Assembly: GCF_028471905.1 (NCBI RefSeq)
Contig: NZ_CP116902.1
Span: forward strand, 2,640,501-2,704,500
Reading direction: 5' to 3'
Length of the DNA stretch: 64,000 nt
Origin: Aneurinibacillus uraniidurans
GTDB lineage: Bacteria > Bacillota > Bacilli > Aneurinibacillales > Aneurinibacillaceae
Within the stretch, counting starts at the first letter, position 1. Each line of letters opens with the position of its first letter. This document shows, piece by piece, positions 53,593 to 63,019 of the stretch. The notes below the pieces were generated by a model, which saw only the letters and a list, made by a program, of their open reading frames with translations, was not told the origin of the DNA and made no database searches. A program made the translations under genes and the position numbers.

Positions 53593-53927
53593 GATACCCC
53601 ACTCCCTTATTATGTCTATATAAAACGAATGACAATATATATTTTACATTATTATAAAAAATTTACATATAAGAGAAAGTGAAACTGATCACAAAGTTTC
53701 GATTGTTTGAATCATTATGCCTACTTATACAACGAATCTAATTGCCCATTATAAAAGCCTCGACTGAACACCCCTGCTCAATCAAGGCTTTTTTCAAATT
53801 TCACCCATAAAAAGAGGATATCATTCAATGCCCCATGTATTATATAAGAAAGATGAGACATTTGGCTTCTTATATCGCGTGGTTGTGATCGGAACAACTA
53901 GAGCAGCCATTATGGAGGAGATATAAC
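53593..53927. other. 335-bp intergenic region with an orphan hairpin
   Basis: This AT-rich gap holds the upstream region of the chemoreceptor (minus) and the secreted protein (plus). A hairpin at 53,753-53,792 (AAAAGCCTCGACTG with CAATCAAGGCTTTT) has T runs on both sides and looks like an intrinsic terminator, but neither flanking gene ends here. A weak TTGTTT-17-TATACA pair lies near 53,700-53,730 on the plus strand; a transcript from it would be only about 60 nucleotides. Nothing else was found. Confidence 0.4.
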
Positions 53928-54950
53928 ATGAACCTGTATAAAAAAGCATGTTTACTCGTAATAAGTGGTATTGTGTTATCCGGTTCGCTTTCCGCATTAC
54001 ATACAGAAGAAGTGCACGGGGCGGTTGTATCCAAACAATCGACATATAAGATTACATACAAGCTTCCATCTAAACAAAAGCTGGCTCAAATCCTACCAAC
54101 TTTTTCAATTGGTATGAGCAACATAACAATCGCTAACCCTCTGCCTGTATCACTCAGTGAAAAAAATGCATACGGTCCAGGAGACTTTTACGGTTCGTTA
54201 GCGGATGGTAGTCAGGCTGCGCATGAAATGTTTTATTCATCGAAAGCAGGCTTTTTGGTAAAAGTCTATCAGTATATCGGCATTCTCTCCCCGATATATC
54301 CAGCTGGTACAAGCGAAGCGGAGATTAATCGCACGATAAAAGTCACAGATCCAATAAGCAACGAATACAAAGCAGCACAAAACATACGTTTTACAGCTAT
54401 GATGCAGGCATTAATTCAGGCAGGCTATGTGACATCCGAAGACATCACAGATGCAAATAAACTGGAGAGTTGTTCGAAAGAATTTATCGCTACGGTACTA
54501 TACCGTATGTTCAAAGAAGTACGTCCTTACCAAGGAACGGTAGCTCCGACTGATTCAAAAAACGAAGCGGTACGCTGGGCCGTTGAGATTGGGCTTCCTG
54601 GCTTTACGTTAGATAAATCCGGAAATGTTCATCCGGAACAAATGATGGACGGTACTGCCATAAATACAATCTTTAATTTTACGACTTTATTTTTACCAGG
54701 CAAGAAGACAGCTACCGGTTGGGAGTACTATCAGATGAGCGATGTTCGCTCCCTGACGACTCCTTTTCTGCTGATTAACGGAAAACCCTATAACGAAGTA
54801 CTCCTTAACAATCCTGCTCTTGAATCCAATCCGAAGATTAGACAACAGATTACTAAAACAAAAACAGCTGCCACTTCGGCCCTTTTGAAGACGATCACAG
54901 AAATTCGACAGGATGTGCGAAACCCAAGACTCACAAACCGGAAGAAATGA
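53928..54950 (+). CDS. secreted protein of unknown function with a degenerate SLH-like segment
   Basis: The 340-residue protein has a signal peptide (ACLLVISGIVLSGSLSA, cleavage probably near VHGA). I do not recognise the main part. Residues around 210-250 (NEAVRWAVEIGLPGFTL, then GNVHPEQMMDGTA) resemble the EAV.WAVE.GI...G.F.P...TR.E pattern of S-layer homology domains, though without the TRAE end. GGAGGAG is before the ATG. A terminator follows at 54,966. It may be a wall-associated protein, with low certainty. Confidence 0.7.
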   Translation: MNLYKKACLLVISGIVLSGSLSALHTEEVHGAVVSKQSTYKITYKLPSKQKLAQILPTFSIGMSNITIANPLPVSLSEKNAYGPGDFYGSLADGSQAAHEMFYSSKAGFLVKVYQYIGILSPIYPAGTSEAEINRTIKVTDPISNEYKAAQNIRFTAMMQALIQAGYVTSEDITDANKLESCSKEFIATVLYRMFKEVRPYQGTVAPTDSKNEAVRWAVEIGLPGFTLDKSGNVHPEQMMDGTAINTIFNFTTLFLPGKKTATGWEYYQMSDVRSLTTPFLLINGKPYNEVLLNNPALESNPKIRQQITKTKTAATSALLKTITEIRQDVRNPRLTNRKK

Positions 54951-54965
54951 GAATAAAGCGTAAGC

Positions 54966-55001
54966 AAACAAGCTGACCTCTATGAGATCAGCTTGTTTTT
55001 C
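54966..55001 (+). terminator. terminator after the secreted protein gene
   Basis: AAACAAGCTGACCTC and GAGATCAGCTTGTTT pair with one mismatch around a TAT loop, followed by TTTTT on the plus strand. Its arm repeats that of the terminator at 51,963. Confidence 0.85.
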
Positions 55002-55052
55002 TGTCCGCCTTTTTTACGTATATTGTTGAACTTAATTGCGGTCATGAGAAGT

Positions 55053-55868
55053 TTACTTTAAATCTGGTATGATCGCTTTTACAAGCGAAAGAAAATGAGG
55101 CCGGGTACGATTCGCTACTTCCATTACCTGGTCATGTGTAAGCGGAGCCAGTTCTTCTCCGATAGCCATATCGGTTACACACGCAATGCCAAGCACTTTG
55201 AGTCCAGCATGGCTGGCCGCAATTACTTCTGGTACGGTCGACATACCGACTGCATCTGCCCCAATCCGAGCAAGCATCGTGAGCTCTGCTGGCGTCATAT
55301 ACGAAGGACCACTAATTCCCGCATACACCCCTTCCTGTACAGCAATACCAAGCTCCCCCGCTTTCGCGCGAGCATGCTTACGATACGCATCCGTATACGC
55401 ATCCGACATATCCGGGAAGCGTGGACCAAACGTCGGAAGGTTCGCACCGATTAGCGGATGATCACCCGTCCAATTAATGTGATCGCAAATGAGCATCAAA
55501 TCACCTGGTGCGAATGCTTTGTTCATACCACCGCATGCATTCGTCACAACAAGCGAGGCGATCCCTAACTGCCGCATTACATACACAGGAAGTGTGACCT
55601 GCTGCATCGTATACCCTTCATAATAATGAAAACGCCCCTGCATGGCCGCAACCGTTCGTCCTTCAAGTGTCCCGACTACTAGTTCTCCTTTGTGTCCTTC
55701 TACAGTCGACACCGGAAAATGTGGAATGTCACCATACGGAATTCGCACTGCATCCGTAATTTCGTCAGCCAACACCCCGAGACCAGACCCGAGAATGAGT
55801 CCGACCTCCGGCTTGCGCGGGCCAATCTTCTCCTGAATAAACGCGGCAGAAGCCTCTATCTGCTTCAT
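55053..55868 (-). CDS. purine nucleoside phosphorylase paralogue 1 (altered base-binding residues)
   Basis: This 271-residue protein is a trimeric-type nucleoside phosphorylase. The phosphate-site GSGLG, GRFHYYEG and TNACGG motifs are intact. The two purine-contacting positions differ from the standard enzyme: GPSYMTPAE has Met where PNP has Glu, and CVTDMAIG has Asp where PNP has Asn. In human enzymes Asn at this site selects 6-oxopurines, while MTA phosphorylase has Asp. So it may accept a 6-aminopurine nucleoside or another substrate. It overlaps paralogue 2. I prefer ATG 55,868 (GGGAGAC upstream), but ATG 55,880, overlapping the stop, is possible. Confidence 0.88.
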   Translation of the reverse strand: MKQIEASAAFIQEKIGPRKPEVGLILGSGLGVLADEITDAVRIPYGDIPHFPVSTVEGHKGELVVGTLEGRTVAAMQGRFHYYEGYTMQQVTLPVYVMRQLGIASLVVTNACGGMNKAFAPGDLMLICDHINWTGDHPLIGANLPTFGPRFPDMSDAYTDAYRKHARAKAGELGIAVQEGVYAGISGPSYMTPAELTMLARIGADAVGMSTVPEVIAASHAGLKVLGIACVTDMAIGEELAPLTHDQVMEVANRTRPHFLSLVKAIIPDLK

Positions 55869-55879
55869 TCTGTCTCCCA

Positions 55880-56713
55880 TTATACGTCCCCCCGTGGCAT
55901 CTCCTGTACAATCTCCTTCACAAGCGTCAAAAATGTATGCTTCACTTTCTCAGCCGTCTCCATTACTTCGTCATGCGACAATGGTTGCGGTAAAATACCC
56001 GCCGCCATATTGCTAATGCAGGAAATCCCAAGTACACGCAGTCCAATATGACGGGCTACGATCACTTCCGGTACAGTTGACATGCCAACCGCATCACCGC
56101 CAAGAATGCGGATCATCCGAATTTCCGCTGGTGTCTCATAACTTGGGCCAAGCATGCCCGCATATACACCTTCTTGTAGCTTAATGCCGCGGCGCTCTGC
56201 CACCTGGCGTGCCAGCATCCGCAACTTCGGACAATACGCCGCTGACATATCCGGGAAGCGCACACCAATCGCCTCATCATTCGGTCCAATTAGCGGGTGA
56301 CGACCAGTCAGATTCAAGTGATCCGAAATCAGCATAAGATCACCCGCTTCATACGATTCGTTCACACCTCCGGCTGCATTCGTCACGATGATACTCGTAA
56401 CGCCTATCGCTTTCATGACATGAACCGGAAACGTCACCGCATCTAGTCCATGCCCTTCATAGTAATGGAAACGTCCCTGCATCGCGACAACCGTCTTACC
56501 GTGAAGCTGTCCGATGACAAGCTGCCCTTTATGCCCCTCTACGGTCGAAATCGGAAAATGTGGAATGTCACCATATGGAATATAAACCGCATCGGTAATT
56601 TCATCCGCTAACACCCCGAGACCTGACCCAAGAATCAGTCCGATCTCCGGGCGGGCGGTTGTTTGTTGGGTAATATACGTTTGTACATCATGAATCGCAG
56701 CTTGATCTGGCAT
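55880..56713 (-). CDS. punA: purine nucleoside phosphorylase
   Basis: The 277-residue enzyme cleaves inosine and guanosine with phosphate to the base and ribose 1-phosphate. It has GSGLG, GRFHYYEG, TNAAGGVN, GPSYETPAE with the base-binding Glu, and CISNMAAG with the base-binding Asn. It follows deoB and overlaps paralogue 1 (TAATG), giving a deoB-punA-punA2 salvage operon. It corresponds to B. subtilis pupG (deoD-like order drm-pupG). Confidence 0.95.
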   Translation of the reverse strand: MPDQAAIHDVQTYITQQTTARPEIGLILGSGLGVLADEITDAVYIPYGDIPHFPISTVEGHKGQLVIGQLHGKTVVAMQGRFHYYEGHGLDAVTFPVHVMKAIGVTSIIVTNAAGGVNESYEAGDLMLISDHLNLTGRHPLIGPNDEAIGVRFPDMSAAYCPKLRMLARQVAERRGIKLQEGVYAGMLGPSYETPAEIRMIRILGGDAVGMSTVPEVIVARHIGLRVLGISCISNMAAGILPQPLSHDEVMETAEKVKHTFLTLVKEIVQEMPRGDV

Positions 56714-56725
56714 GAGAATTCCCCC

Positions 56726-57916
56726 TTATGCGTCTCGTTTTGCAATGTCTTCTAGAAAGCTTGTGCCAATGACTGGCTGTGCCACGCCAAAATTCTCGGC
56801 AATCGTCGCACCGATATCCGCAAACGTCCCCCGTACACCTAGATTTTGCGCAGACTGCATCGCGGTATGATACGCGAGCAATGGCACATACTCCCGTGTA
56901 TGATCCGTTCCATGATGCACGGGATCATTGCCATGATCAGCTGTAATGATAAGCAAGTCATCCGGGCGCAGCGCCGCTATAATCTCAGGCAGACGTGCGT
57001 CAAACGCTTCAATCGCATCCCCGTAGCCCTGCGGATTACGACGGTGACCATACAGCGCGTCAAAATCAACCAGATTCACAAAGGCCAGTCCGTGAAAATC
57101 ACGCTTCATCACATCAAGCAGCTTATCGACCCCGTCCATGTTCGACTTGGTTTTAATCGAATCCGTAACGCCTTCTCCCGCATAAATATCTGAAATTTTG
57201 CCGAGTGCAATCGAGTCAAGCCCCGCATCTTTCAGCCGGTTCATCACCGTTTCACCCGGCGGCGCTACCGAATAGTCATGACGGTTTGCCGTGCGTGTAA
57301 AATTCCCTGGCTCTCCGATGAAAGGACGGGCAATCACACGCACAACCGAATGTTCGTCATCAAGTGTCAGCTCACGTGCTACCTCACAGATGCGGTACAA
57401 CTCTTTAAGCGGTACAACTTCCTCATGAGCTGCGATCTGGAATACACTATCCGCTGACGTGTACACAATCACATCACCCGTCCGCATGTGCTCGGCCCCT
57501 AGCTCATCAAGAATTTCCGTTCCCGATGCTGGCTTATTGCCCAGCACTCCACGTCCGATGCGTTCACAAAACGGCTTAATCAAGCTATCAGGAAACCCAT
57601 TCGGCCACGTCTTAAATGGCGTCTTCACTTCAAGTCCCATGATCTCCCAATGCCCGGTTGATGTATCCTTGCCGCGCGAGATTTCTTTCATCTTGCCAAA
57701 AGCCCCAATCGCTTGCGTATCTGCCGCTACACCTTGAAGCGGCGCAATACGACCAAGCCCAAGACGCTCTAGATTCGGCACCCGAAGTCCTCCGCGCCGT
57801 TCGGCGATATGACCAAGCGTATGAGCACCTGCATCCCCATAATCCGGGGCATCCGGTAACTCTCCAATGCCCACACTATCCAGTACAATCAAAAACACCC
57901 GTTGAAAGTCTGCCAT
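56726..57916 (-). CDS. deoB: phosphopentomutase
   Basis: DeoB converts (deoxy)ribose 1-phosphate to the 5-phosphate, feeding the products of the phosphorylases to central metabolism. The 396-residue alkaline-phosphatase-fold enzyme has [12 protein letters not shown], the phosphorylated Thr in [10 protein letters not shown], and [15 protein letters not shown] metal ligands. The start at 57,916 has GGGAGGAATAC; the frame extends 17 codons into the xerD terminator hairpin. Confidence 0.95.
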   Translation of the reverse strand: MADFQRVFLIVLDSVGIGELPDAPDYGDAGAHTLGHIAERRGGLRVPNLERLGLGRIAPLQGVAADTQAIGAFGKMKEISRGKDTSTGHWEIMGLEVKTPFKTWPNGFPDSLIKPFCERIGRGVLGNKPASGTEILDELGAEHMRTGDVIVYTSADSVFQIAAHEEVVPLKELYRICEVARELTLDDEHSVVRVIARPFIGEPGNFTRTANRHDYSVAPPGETVMNRLKDAGLDSIALGKISDIYAGEGVTDSIKTKSNMDGVDKLLDVMKRDFHGLAFVNLVDFDALYGHRRNPQGYGDAIEAFDARLPEIIAALRPDDLLIITADHGNDPVHHGTDHTREYVPLLAYHTAMQSAQNLGVRGTFADIGATIAENFGVAQPVIGTSFLEDIAKRDA

Positions 57917-57958
57917 ATGTATTCCTCCCTGTTGATAGCTGATGTCAAAAACGATAGG

Positions 57959-57994
57959 AAAGGGCACTTCCCGCTTGCGTGAAAAGTACCCTTT
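57959..57994 (-). terminator. hairpin between xerD and deoB
   Basis: AAAGGGTACTTTTC and GGAAGTGCCCTTT form a stem on the minus strand with an 8-base loop. The following CCTATCGTTTTTG is a poor T run, so it may be only a partial terminator. Confidence 0.5.
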
Positions 57995-57997
57995 GTT

Positions 57998-58885
57998 TTA
58001 TGCCCTCGGATGCGCCTTCGCATACACTTCTTTTAAGCGCGTCTTCGTTACATGAGTATAAATCTGTGTCGTCGAAATATCCGCATGACCAAGCATCTCC
58101 TGCACCGAACGAAGATCGGCTCCATTCTCTAATAAATGTGTCGCAAACGAATGCCTGAGCGTATGCGGCGTAACTTCCTTATTGCTGTTCGCAACCTGCG
58201 CATATTTCTTAATAATCTTCCAGAATCCTTGCCGTGACAGGCGGCGCCCGTGGTGATTCAGGAACAGCGCTTCATCGCTCCCCCGCTTCTTCAACAGCGG
58301 ACGGCTGCGTTCAATATAGCCACGCACATTTTCAATCGCCAGCCGCCCAAGCGGAATAATGCGCTCTTTTGATCCTTTGCCAAAACATTTGACAAAACCC
58401 ATCGCCAGATTCACATCGCTAAGATTCAAGGATACGAGCTCAGACACCCGAATTCCTGTCGCATACAAAAGCTCAAGCATCGCTTTATCCCGCATGCCCG
58501 TCGGAATATGTGCATCCGGACCATTCAACAATGTCTCCACTTCCGTTACAGACAACACCTGCGGCAGCTTCTTCTCAATCTTTGGAGACTCTAAGTTCAC
58601 GCTCGGATCTTTGTCCGTCATTTTCTCTCGCAACAAAAACTGATAAAAAGCCCGAATCGATGCTACATTACGCGATATCGTAGCCGTCGCTCGTCCCTGC
58701 TCCTGCAATCGCATGAGATAGCCCATGATTTGTGCCCGTGTTGTCTGATTAATGTCTGTAAAACCTTCTTTTTGCACGTACGTGCAGTATGCGGTCAAAT
58801 CACGCTGATACGATTCTAGCGTATTTTTGGCCAACCCTCTCTCCACCGTAAGGTAATGGATAAATTGGGTGATCAAATCTTTCAT
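57998..58885 (-). CDS. xerD: site-specific tyrosine recombinase XerD
   Basis: XerD resolves chromosome dimers at dif together with its partner CodV/XerC. The 295-residue protein has the N-terminal SAM-like core-binding domain ([20 protein letters not shown]) and the catalytic residues: Arg in ATGIRVSEL, Lys in [23 protein letters not shown], His in [12 protein letters not shown], with the nucleophile Tyr in TQIYTHV. It corresponds to ripX in the B. subtilis order. Confidence 0.95.
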   Translation of the reverse strand: MKDLITQFIHYLTVERGLAKNTLESYQRDLTAYCTYVQKEGFTDINQTTRAQIMGYLMRLQEQGRATATISRNVASIRAFYQFLLREKMTDKDPSVNLESPKIEKKLPQVLSVTEVETLLNGPDAHIPTGMRDKAMLELLYATGIRVSELVSLNLSDVNLAMGFVKCFGKGSKERIIPLGRLAIENVRGYIERSRPLLKKRGSDEALFLNHHGRRLSRQGFWKIIKKYAQVANSNKEVTPHTLRHSFATHLLENGADLRSVQEMLGHADISTTQIYTHVTKTRLKEVYAKAHPRA

Positions 58886-59000
58886 TTCCTGCTCTCCTCA
58901 ACCATCCCGAAATCGTGCGTACACACGCTAGCATGTCCCATAATTATTTGTATTCCACAATGATACTCGGTTTCCTTCTGTTATACAAAACTTTATTGAC

Positions 59001-59237
59001 CTATTCACCATAGTAATAAAAGTCAAACAGCCGCCGCTTCGTGTCCGCATACATCTGCTCCGCGCCCCCAAGCGATTTCATGACTTTTAAAGATTTTCCA
59101 TCCGGTTCGTGGTATGGCTGTGCGGGCTTAATCACATCATTCAGATACAAAAACAACTGGTAAAAAATAAACGTACAGGCCATAAAAATGAGCAAGAGCT
59201 TCCCCATCTCTGACACGCGTCGATACGATACAAACAT
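59001..59237 (-). CDS. yqzK: YqzK-like small membrane protein (DUF4227)
   Basis: A 78-residue protein from ATG 59,237 (GGAGGGG upstream). It has one membrane helix (LLLIFMACTFIFYQLFLYL) and a tail ending FYYYGE, as in DUF4227. It lies between fur-side genes and xerD, the position of yqzK in B. subtilis. Function is unknown. Confidence 0.8.
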   Translation of the reverse strand: MFVSYRRVSEMGKLLLIFMACTFIFYQLFLYLNDVIKPAQPYHEPDGKSLKVMKSLGGAEQMYADTKRRLFDFYYYGE

Positions 59238-59383
59238 CCAAATCCCCTCCAGCGAACTGCATATATGCTCCATCTTATTCGATTGTCTACGTTTTTATAC
59301 TCGCCTAGCATTTTCATTTTCGCATTGTCATGCTAGAATATGTGGTTGAGTGTACTTTTTAAGAAATAAGGTGTGGATGAACC

Positions 59384-61465
59384 ATGTACAACCACGAAGA
59401 AAAAGGAAATGAACGAGTAAAAACGATATTTAGCCGCTTAAATGTGCTCCTGCTTGTTGTGTTTCTCGTTTTCTCTGCGATGATTTTCCGCCTCTCCTAT
59501 GTGCAAATTGTGAAGGGCGCGAACTTCGAAAAAGAAGCAACGTCAAAGTCAGACAAAAAAGTTCCAATCCTGGCAATGCGGGGCAACATTTACGACCGCA
59601 ACGGCAACTTAATCGTACACAGCCAGGGCTCGTTTACCGCTGTATTTCAAGAAAAGGATTATATGAACGAAGCGTATTACGTAAACCTTGCGACCAAGCT
59701 GGAAAAAATTCTTGCAGGTACAAAAAAAGAAGACTTGCTTAAAAAAATGGATGTGGGCTACGAATTCAAAAACGGCAAAGTCGAACGTACGATGCGCATG
59801 ACAAGCAAATTTCTTGAAAAGGATCTGAAATATGATCTGTCGCAAAAAGAAATCGCGTATCTCGCCGAGCATCGCAGCGAGCTCGATGGGATCACGGTCG
59901 TCACAAAGCCTATTCGTGTCTATGATCCAAATCAAGTTGCTGTACAGGCAATCGGCTATGTGCGCCCGTTCAACGTTGCCGAAAATCAGGGCAACGAATA
60001 CTATCTGGCACGCAAAGATTCGTATCTACCAAATCAGATGGTCGGATATGATGGAATTGAACGCAGTTACGAAGACCAACTGCGCGGTGAAAATGGCTAT
60101 CGCCTGTATCAGGTAGCTGCCAACCAGACAATCCTGCAACAAATTAAGGAAGTTCCGCCAAAACGAGGCAACAACCTGTATCTGACGATTGATGAGCGCG
60201 TACAGCTTGACACCCGTAATTTTATTAAAGACTTCCTGCCAAAACTGCGCGGAACCGGTAAGAATGCGTACAATGCCCGCAACGCCTATGCAGTAGCAAT
60301 CGAAGTCAAAACGGGCCGAGTTATCGCCATGGTCAGCTACCCAGAATACGATCCGAATATCTGGACATCTGGACCGGATAAAGAAACGTACGAGGCGAAC
60401 CAGTATTCATTCCCGAACGGTACAATCAACAGTGCCCCGCACGACGTTCGTCCGAAGACCGGTGACGATGCCGCATTAGAAACATATAAGCATCCGGCCT
60501 CTATCCTTCCATCTGGTTCGGTTCTCAAGCCAGCGACGGTTCTAACGGGTCTTGCAGAAAAGGTCATCACGCCTGATGACACATGGTCAGACCCTGGTGC
60601 TTATCGATATGGTTCTTCAGCAGGGGACGTCATTCACAATGACAGCAACCATAATTACGGCTTATTAACTCCACAACGGGCACTTAAGTTCTCGTCTAAT
60701 ACGTATATGGCCCGGGTTGGTAAAGCACTACGTGATAAGTTAGGCAAGGATACGATCTTTACGTATCAGAAATACCTCCGTGCCTTCGGCCTGGGTATCA
60801 AAACCGGGATCGATTTGCCGAATGAATCAAGCGGTAAGGAAGATTTCCTTGTAATGAATGCAAAATATGGTCCAACTGCTGCGATGGTACAAGCTTCCTT
60901 CGGTCAGCAAGGTCGCTATACTACCATGCAGCTTGCTCAGTACACAGCGACACTGGCAAGTAAGGGTGTTCGCTATCGTCCGCAGTTAGTAGACCGGATC
61001 GTAGACAATAATGGTAAAGTAGTCCAGTCATTCAAACCAGAAGTTCTGAGCAAACTGAATCTCCCGGACGAGTACTGGCGAGTTGTACACCAGGGAATGG
61101 TCATGGTTACGACCGAACAAGGGGGTACAGGGGTAACCGCCTTTGCCGGATTCCCGTACCATGTAGCGGCTAAAACCGGTACATCTCAGCAAGATATTTA
61201 CGTTCCTAGCTCTGTCGACTTCTCGAAAAAAGTAACCTGGCACAAAGCTAACAAGATTAATAACGGGGTGTTTATTTCATTCGCTCCCGCTGAAGATCCA
61301 AAGCTTGCGGTTGCAGTTATCGTTCCGGAAGGTGGCTATGGTAGTCAATCTGCCGGTATGATCGCACGGGCGATCTATGACTCGTATAATAAACACGTTG
61401 GCCTTGGTCCAATAGATAAGCCGTATGTTCCTGCGACTGCGGCTCCGAATACAACGAAGAAATGA
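59384..61465 (+). CDS. class B penicillin-binding protein (transpeptidase, PbpA/PbpH type)
   Basis: The 693-residue protein has one membrane anchor (LNVLLLVVFLVFSAMIF), the dimerisation domain with RGNIYDRNGNLIV, and a transpeptidase domain with the active Ser in PSGSVLKPATVL (SxxK), SSN in KFSSNTYM and KTGT in AAKTGTSQ. It forms peptide cross-links in the wall, probably for elongation or a sporulation-related role. AAGGTG precedes the ATG. It is on the plus strand, opposite to the backbone genes, which suggests insertion into the yqzK-fur interval. Confidence 0.92.
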   Translation: MYNHEEKGNERVKTIFSRLNVLLLVVFLVFSAMIFRLSYVQIVKGANFEKEATSKSDKKVPILAMRGNIYDRNGNLIVHSQGSFTAVFQEKDYMNEAYYVNLATKLEKILAGTKKEDLLKKMDVGYEFKNGKVERTMRMTSKFLEKDLKYDLSQKEIAYLAEHRSELDGITVVTKPIRVYDPNQVAVQAIGYVRPFNVAENQGNEYYLARKDSYLPNQMVGYDGIERSYEDQLRGENGYRLYQVAANQTILQQIKEVPPKRGNNLYLTIDERVQLDTRNFIKDFLPKLRGTGKNAYNARNAYAVAIEVKTGRVIAMVSYPEYDPNIWTSGPDKETYEANQYSFPNGTINSAPHDVRPKTGDDAALETYKHPASILPSGSVLKPATVLTGLAEKVITPDDTWSDPGAYRYGSSAGDVIHNDSNHNYGLLTPQRALKFSSNTYMARVGKALRDKLGKDTIFTYQKYLRAFGLGIKTGIDLPNESSGKEDFLVMNAKYGPTAAMVQASFGQQGRYTTMQLAQYTATLASKGVRYRPQLVDRIVDNNGKVVQSFKPEVLSKLNLPDEYWRVVHQGMVMVTTEQGGTGVTAFAGFPYHVAAKTGTSQQDIYVPSSVDFSKKVTWHKANKINNGVFISFAPAEDPKLAVAVIVPEGGYGSQSAGMIARAIYDSYNKHVGLGPIDKPYVPATAAPNTTKK

Positions 61466-61467
61466 TG

Positions 61468-61510
61468 AAAGGACTGTCCTGTGAGCGATTTACAGGGCAG
61501 TCCTTTTTTG
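61468..61510 (+). terminator. terminator after the penicillin-binding protein
   Basis: AAAGGACTGTCCTGT and ACAGGGCAGTCCTTT pair with one mismatch, followed by TTTTTTG. It begins three bases after the stop codon. Confidence 0.88.
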
Positions 61511-61551
61511 TCGTTCGACAACGTGTGAAGGTGGGGTACTCAAGATAAAAC

Positions 61552-61606
61552 AAAAAAGAGGCGAGTCCCACTCGTCCGATCCTGACGTGTGAGACATTGC
61601 CCCTCT
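61552..61606 (-). terminator. terminator after the GNAT gene
   Basis: On the minus strand a long stem (AGAGGGGC...GTCTCACACGTC with GACGAGTGGGAC...GCCTCT) ends in TTTTTTG. Confidence 0.75.
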
Positions 61607-61630
61607 ATACTTTCAATCCATATACATTAA

Positions 61631-62320
61631 TTAATGAAAATCAGGATTTCGCCACTCCATAAGAAGTGCATTATTACCCGAGCGAACATCATGGAGATAA
61701 TTGTGCACGACATGCAACGGGATACGACCACAGTGCATCATAAATGTAATAACCGGATCTTTCAGGCGGCCTGCCACTACTGCGGATACGTACTGCTCCG
61801 GTGTAAGTTGTGCCTTATATGCACAATAGCCCGGCATACGTACCGCACCGATCAAGCGGCGCAACCCAAGATGCTGTACCAATTCATAGCCTTTAAACAT
61901 TAATTGTTTTCCGATGCCAAGTTTGCGATACATCGGATTTACCTGAAGGTCTGCGACGTATAACGTGTCGCCTGCTTCGTTATGCGAATGAGCCAGATAC
62001 CCATGGTCTGTTACTTCTTCCCACGTATGCTCGGCTTCTGCCATCTCATCCGTAATAAATGTCGTCATCGTGCCGACAATCTCCTCTTCATACTCGGCAC
62101 AAAGCGCTCCTTCTTCAAACACATCAATATGACTTTGCAGCTGCTCTACACTCCAAAGATCATCTTGCGGCCACGGCGGTGGATACACCACTTTTTCCAT
62201 TTCTTTAATGCCTTCAAAATCATCCTGTGAATACGTACGAATGACAAGGTCGTGTTCGTCCTTTACTTCCTGCTTCCATGTTAACCTGTCAGCTTCATCA
62301 TTCTGAGAGCTAACAAACAT
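61631..62320 (-). CDS. GNAT-family N-acetyltransferase
   Basis: The 229-residue protein has an acetyl-CoA-binding core with VADLQVNPMYRKLGIGKQLM, where RKLGIGK is motif A of the family. An N-terminal stretch of about 25 residues is unassigned, and the C-terminal 60 residues (RIPLHVVHNYLHDVRSGNNALLMEW) resemble the acetyltransferase part of some nitrilase-GNAT proteins. GGAGG is before the start. Substrate is unknown. It may be an insertion in the fur region, as it is not part of the usual order. Confidence 0.85.
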   Translation of the reverse strand: MFVSSQNDEADRLTWKQEVKDEHDLVIRTYSQDDFEGIKEMEKVVYPPPWPQDDLWSVEQLQSHIDVFEEGALCAEYEEEIVGTMTTFITDEMAEAEHTWEEVTDHGYLAHSHNEAGDTLYVADLQVNPMYRKLGIGKQLMFKGYELVQHLGLRRLIGAVRMPGYCAYKAQLTPEQYVSAVVAGRLKDPVITFMMHCGRIPLHVVHNYLHDVRSGNNALLMEWRNPDFH

Positions 62321-62410
62321 AAAAATAACCTCCTATTTTTCCCATCTCGCTATATAAGCAATGAGAATGGTACCTATAGTATACCACAGATGAGCGAGAC
62401 AAATTAGGTT

Positions 62411-62458
62411 ACGAAAAAAGCCGTCCCGTTCGCCATATTCTGGCTTTTGGGACAGCTT
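62411..62458 (-). terminator. terminator after fur
   Basis: GCTGTCCC and GGGACGGC form a stem around CAAAAGCCAGAATATGGCGA, then six T on the minus strand. Its loop and arms match the orphan terminator at 30,131-30,166. Confidence 0.87.
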
Positions 62459-62466
62459 CACTTTGT

Positions 62467-62946
62467 CTACATTTGTGGTTTTGGTTTGCTAACTTCGTCC
62501 AGGTCAACATTGTCGATACAGCGGTGACATACACCATGAAATGACAAACGATGATCCAAAATATGAAAGTGAAACTTTTCACTGACAGCCTGCTCCACTT
62601 CGCCAAGAAGATCTTCATGAATCTCATCTACTGTGCCGCATTCCACACATATTAAATGATGATGATGATGTTCAGCATCTTCATTACGGAAATCGTAACG
62701 TACCGCGCCATCACCAAAATTCACTTTATCGAGAATGCCAAGCTCACTCATTAGCTCTAACGTACGGTATACAGTCGCAAGGCCGGTTTCCGGAGCTTTC
62801 TGTTTGACAAGCAGCCAGACTTCTTCGGCGGATAGATGCTTTTCTTCATTTTCGAGCAACACCCGAAGTGTCGCTTCCCGCTGCGGAGTCAGCTTATAAC
62901 TACTTTCATGCAATTGCTGTCTGATTCTCTCAATTCGTTCTTCCAT
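62467..62946 (-). CDS. fur: ferric uptake regulator Fur
   Basis: Fur represses iron-uptake genes when bound to Fe(II). The protein of about 159 residues, from ATG 62,946 (GGGAGGGTC upstream), has the winged helix (LTPQREATLRVLLENEEKHLSAEEV, GLATVYRTLELMSE), the metal segment EHHHHHLICVECG, and CHRCI with the structural zinc cysteines. It matches Fur more than PerR or Zur by neighbours: it is next to spoIIM and xerD as in B. subtilis. A PerR-type box overlaps the region ahead of its promoter. Confidence 0.94.
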   Translation of the reverse strand: MEERIERIRQQLHESSYKLTPQREATLRVLLENEEKHLSAEEVWLLVKQKAPETGLATVYRTLELMSELGILDKVNFGDGAVRYDFRNEDAEHHHHHLICVECGTVDEIHEDLLGEVEQAVSEKFHFHILDHRLSFHGVCHRCIDNVDLDEVSKPKPQM

Positions 62947-62981
62947 CACAGACCCTCCCCGAGCAGCTTTCATACATGATT

Positions 62982-63010
62982 ATTATAGTGGAGGGTGTAT
63001 ACTGAGTCAA
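62982..63010 (-). promoter_or_regulatory. sigma-A promoter of fur
   Basis: TTGACT and TATAAT on the minus strand, separated by 17 bases, 36 bases upstream of the fur ATG. Near-consensus. Confidence 0.85.
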
Positions 63011-63019
63011 ATATAATTC

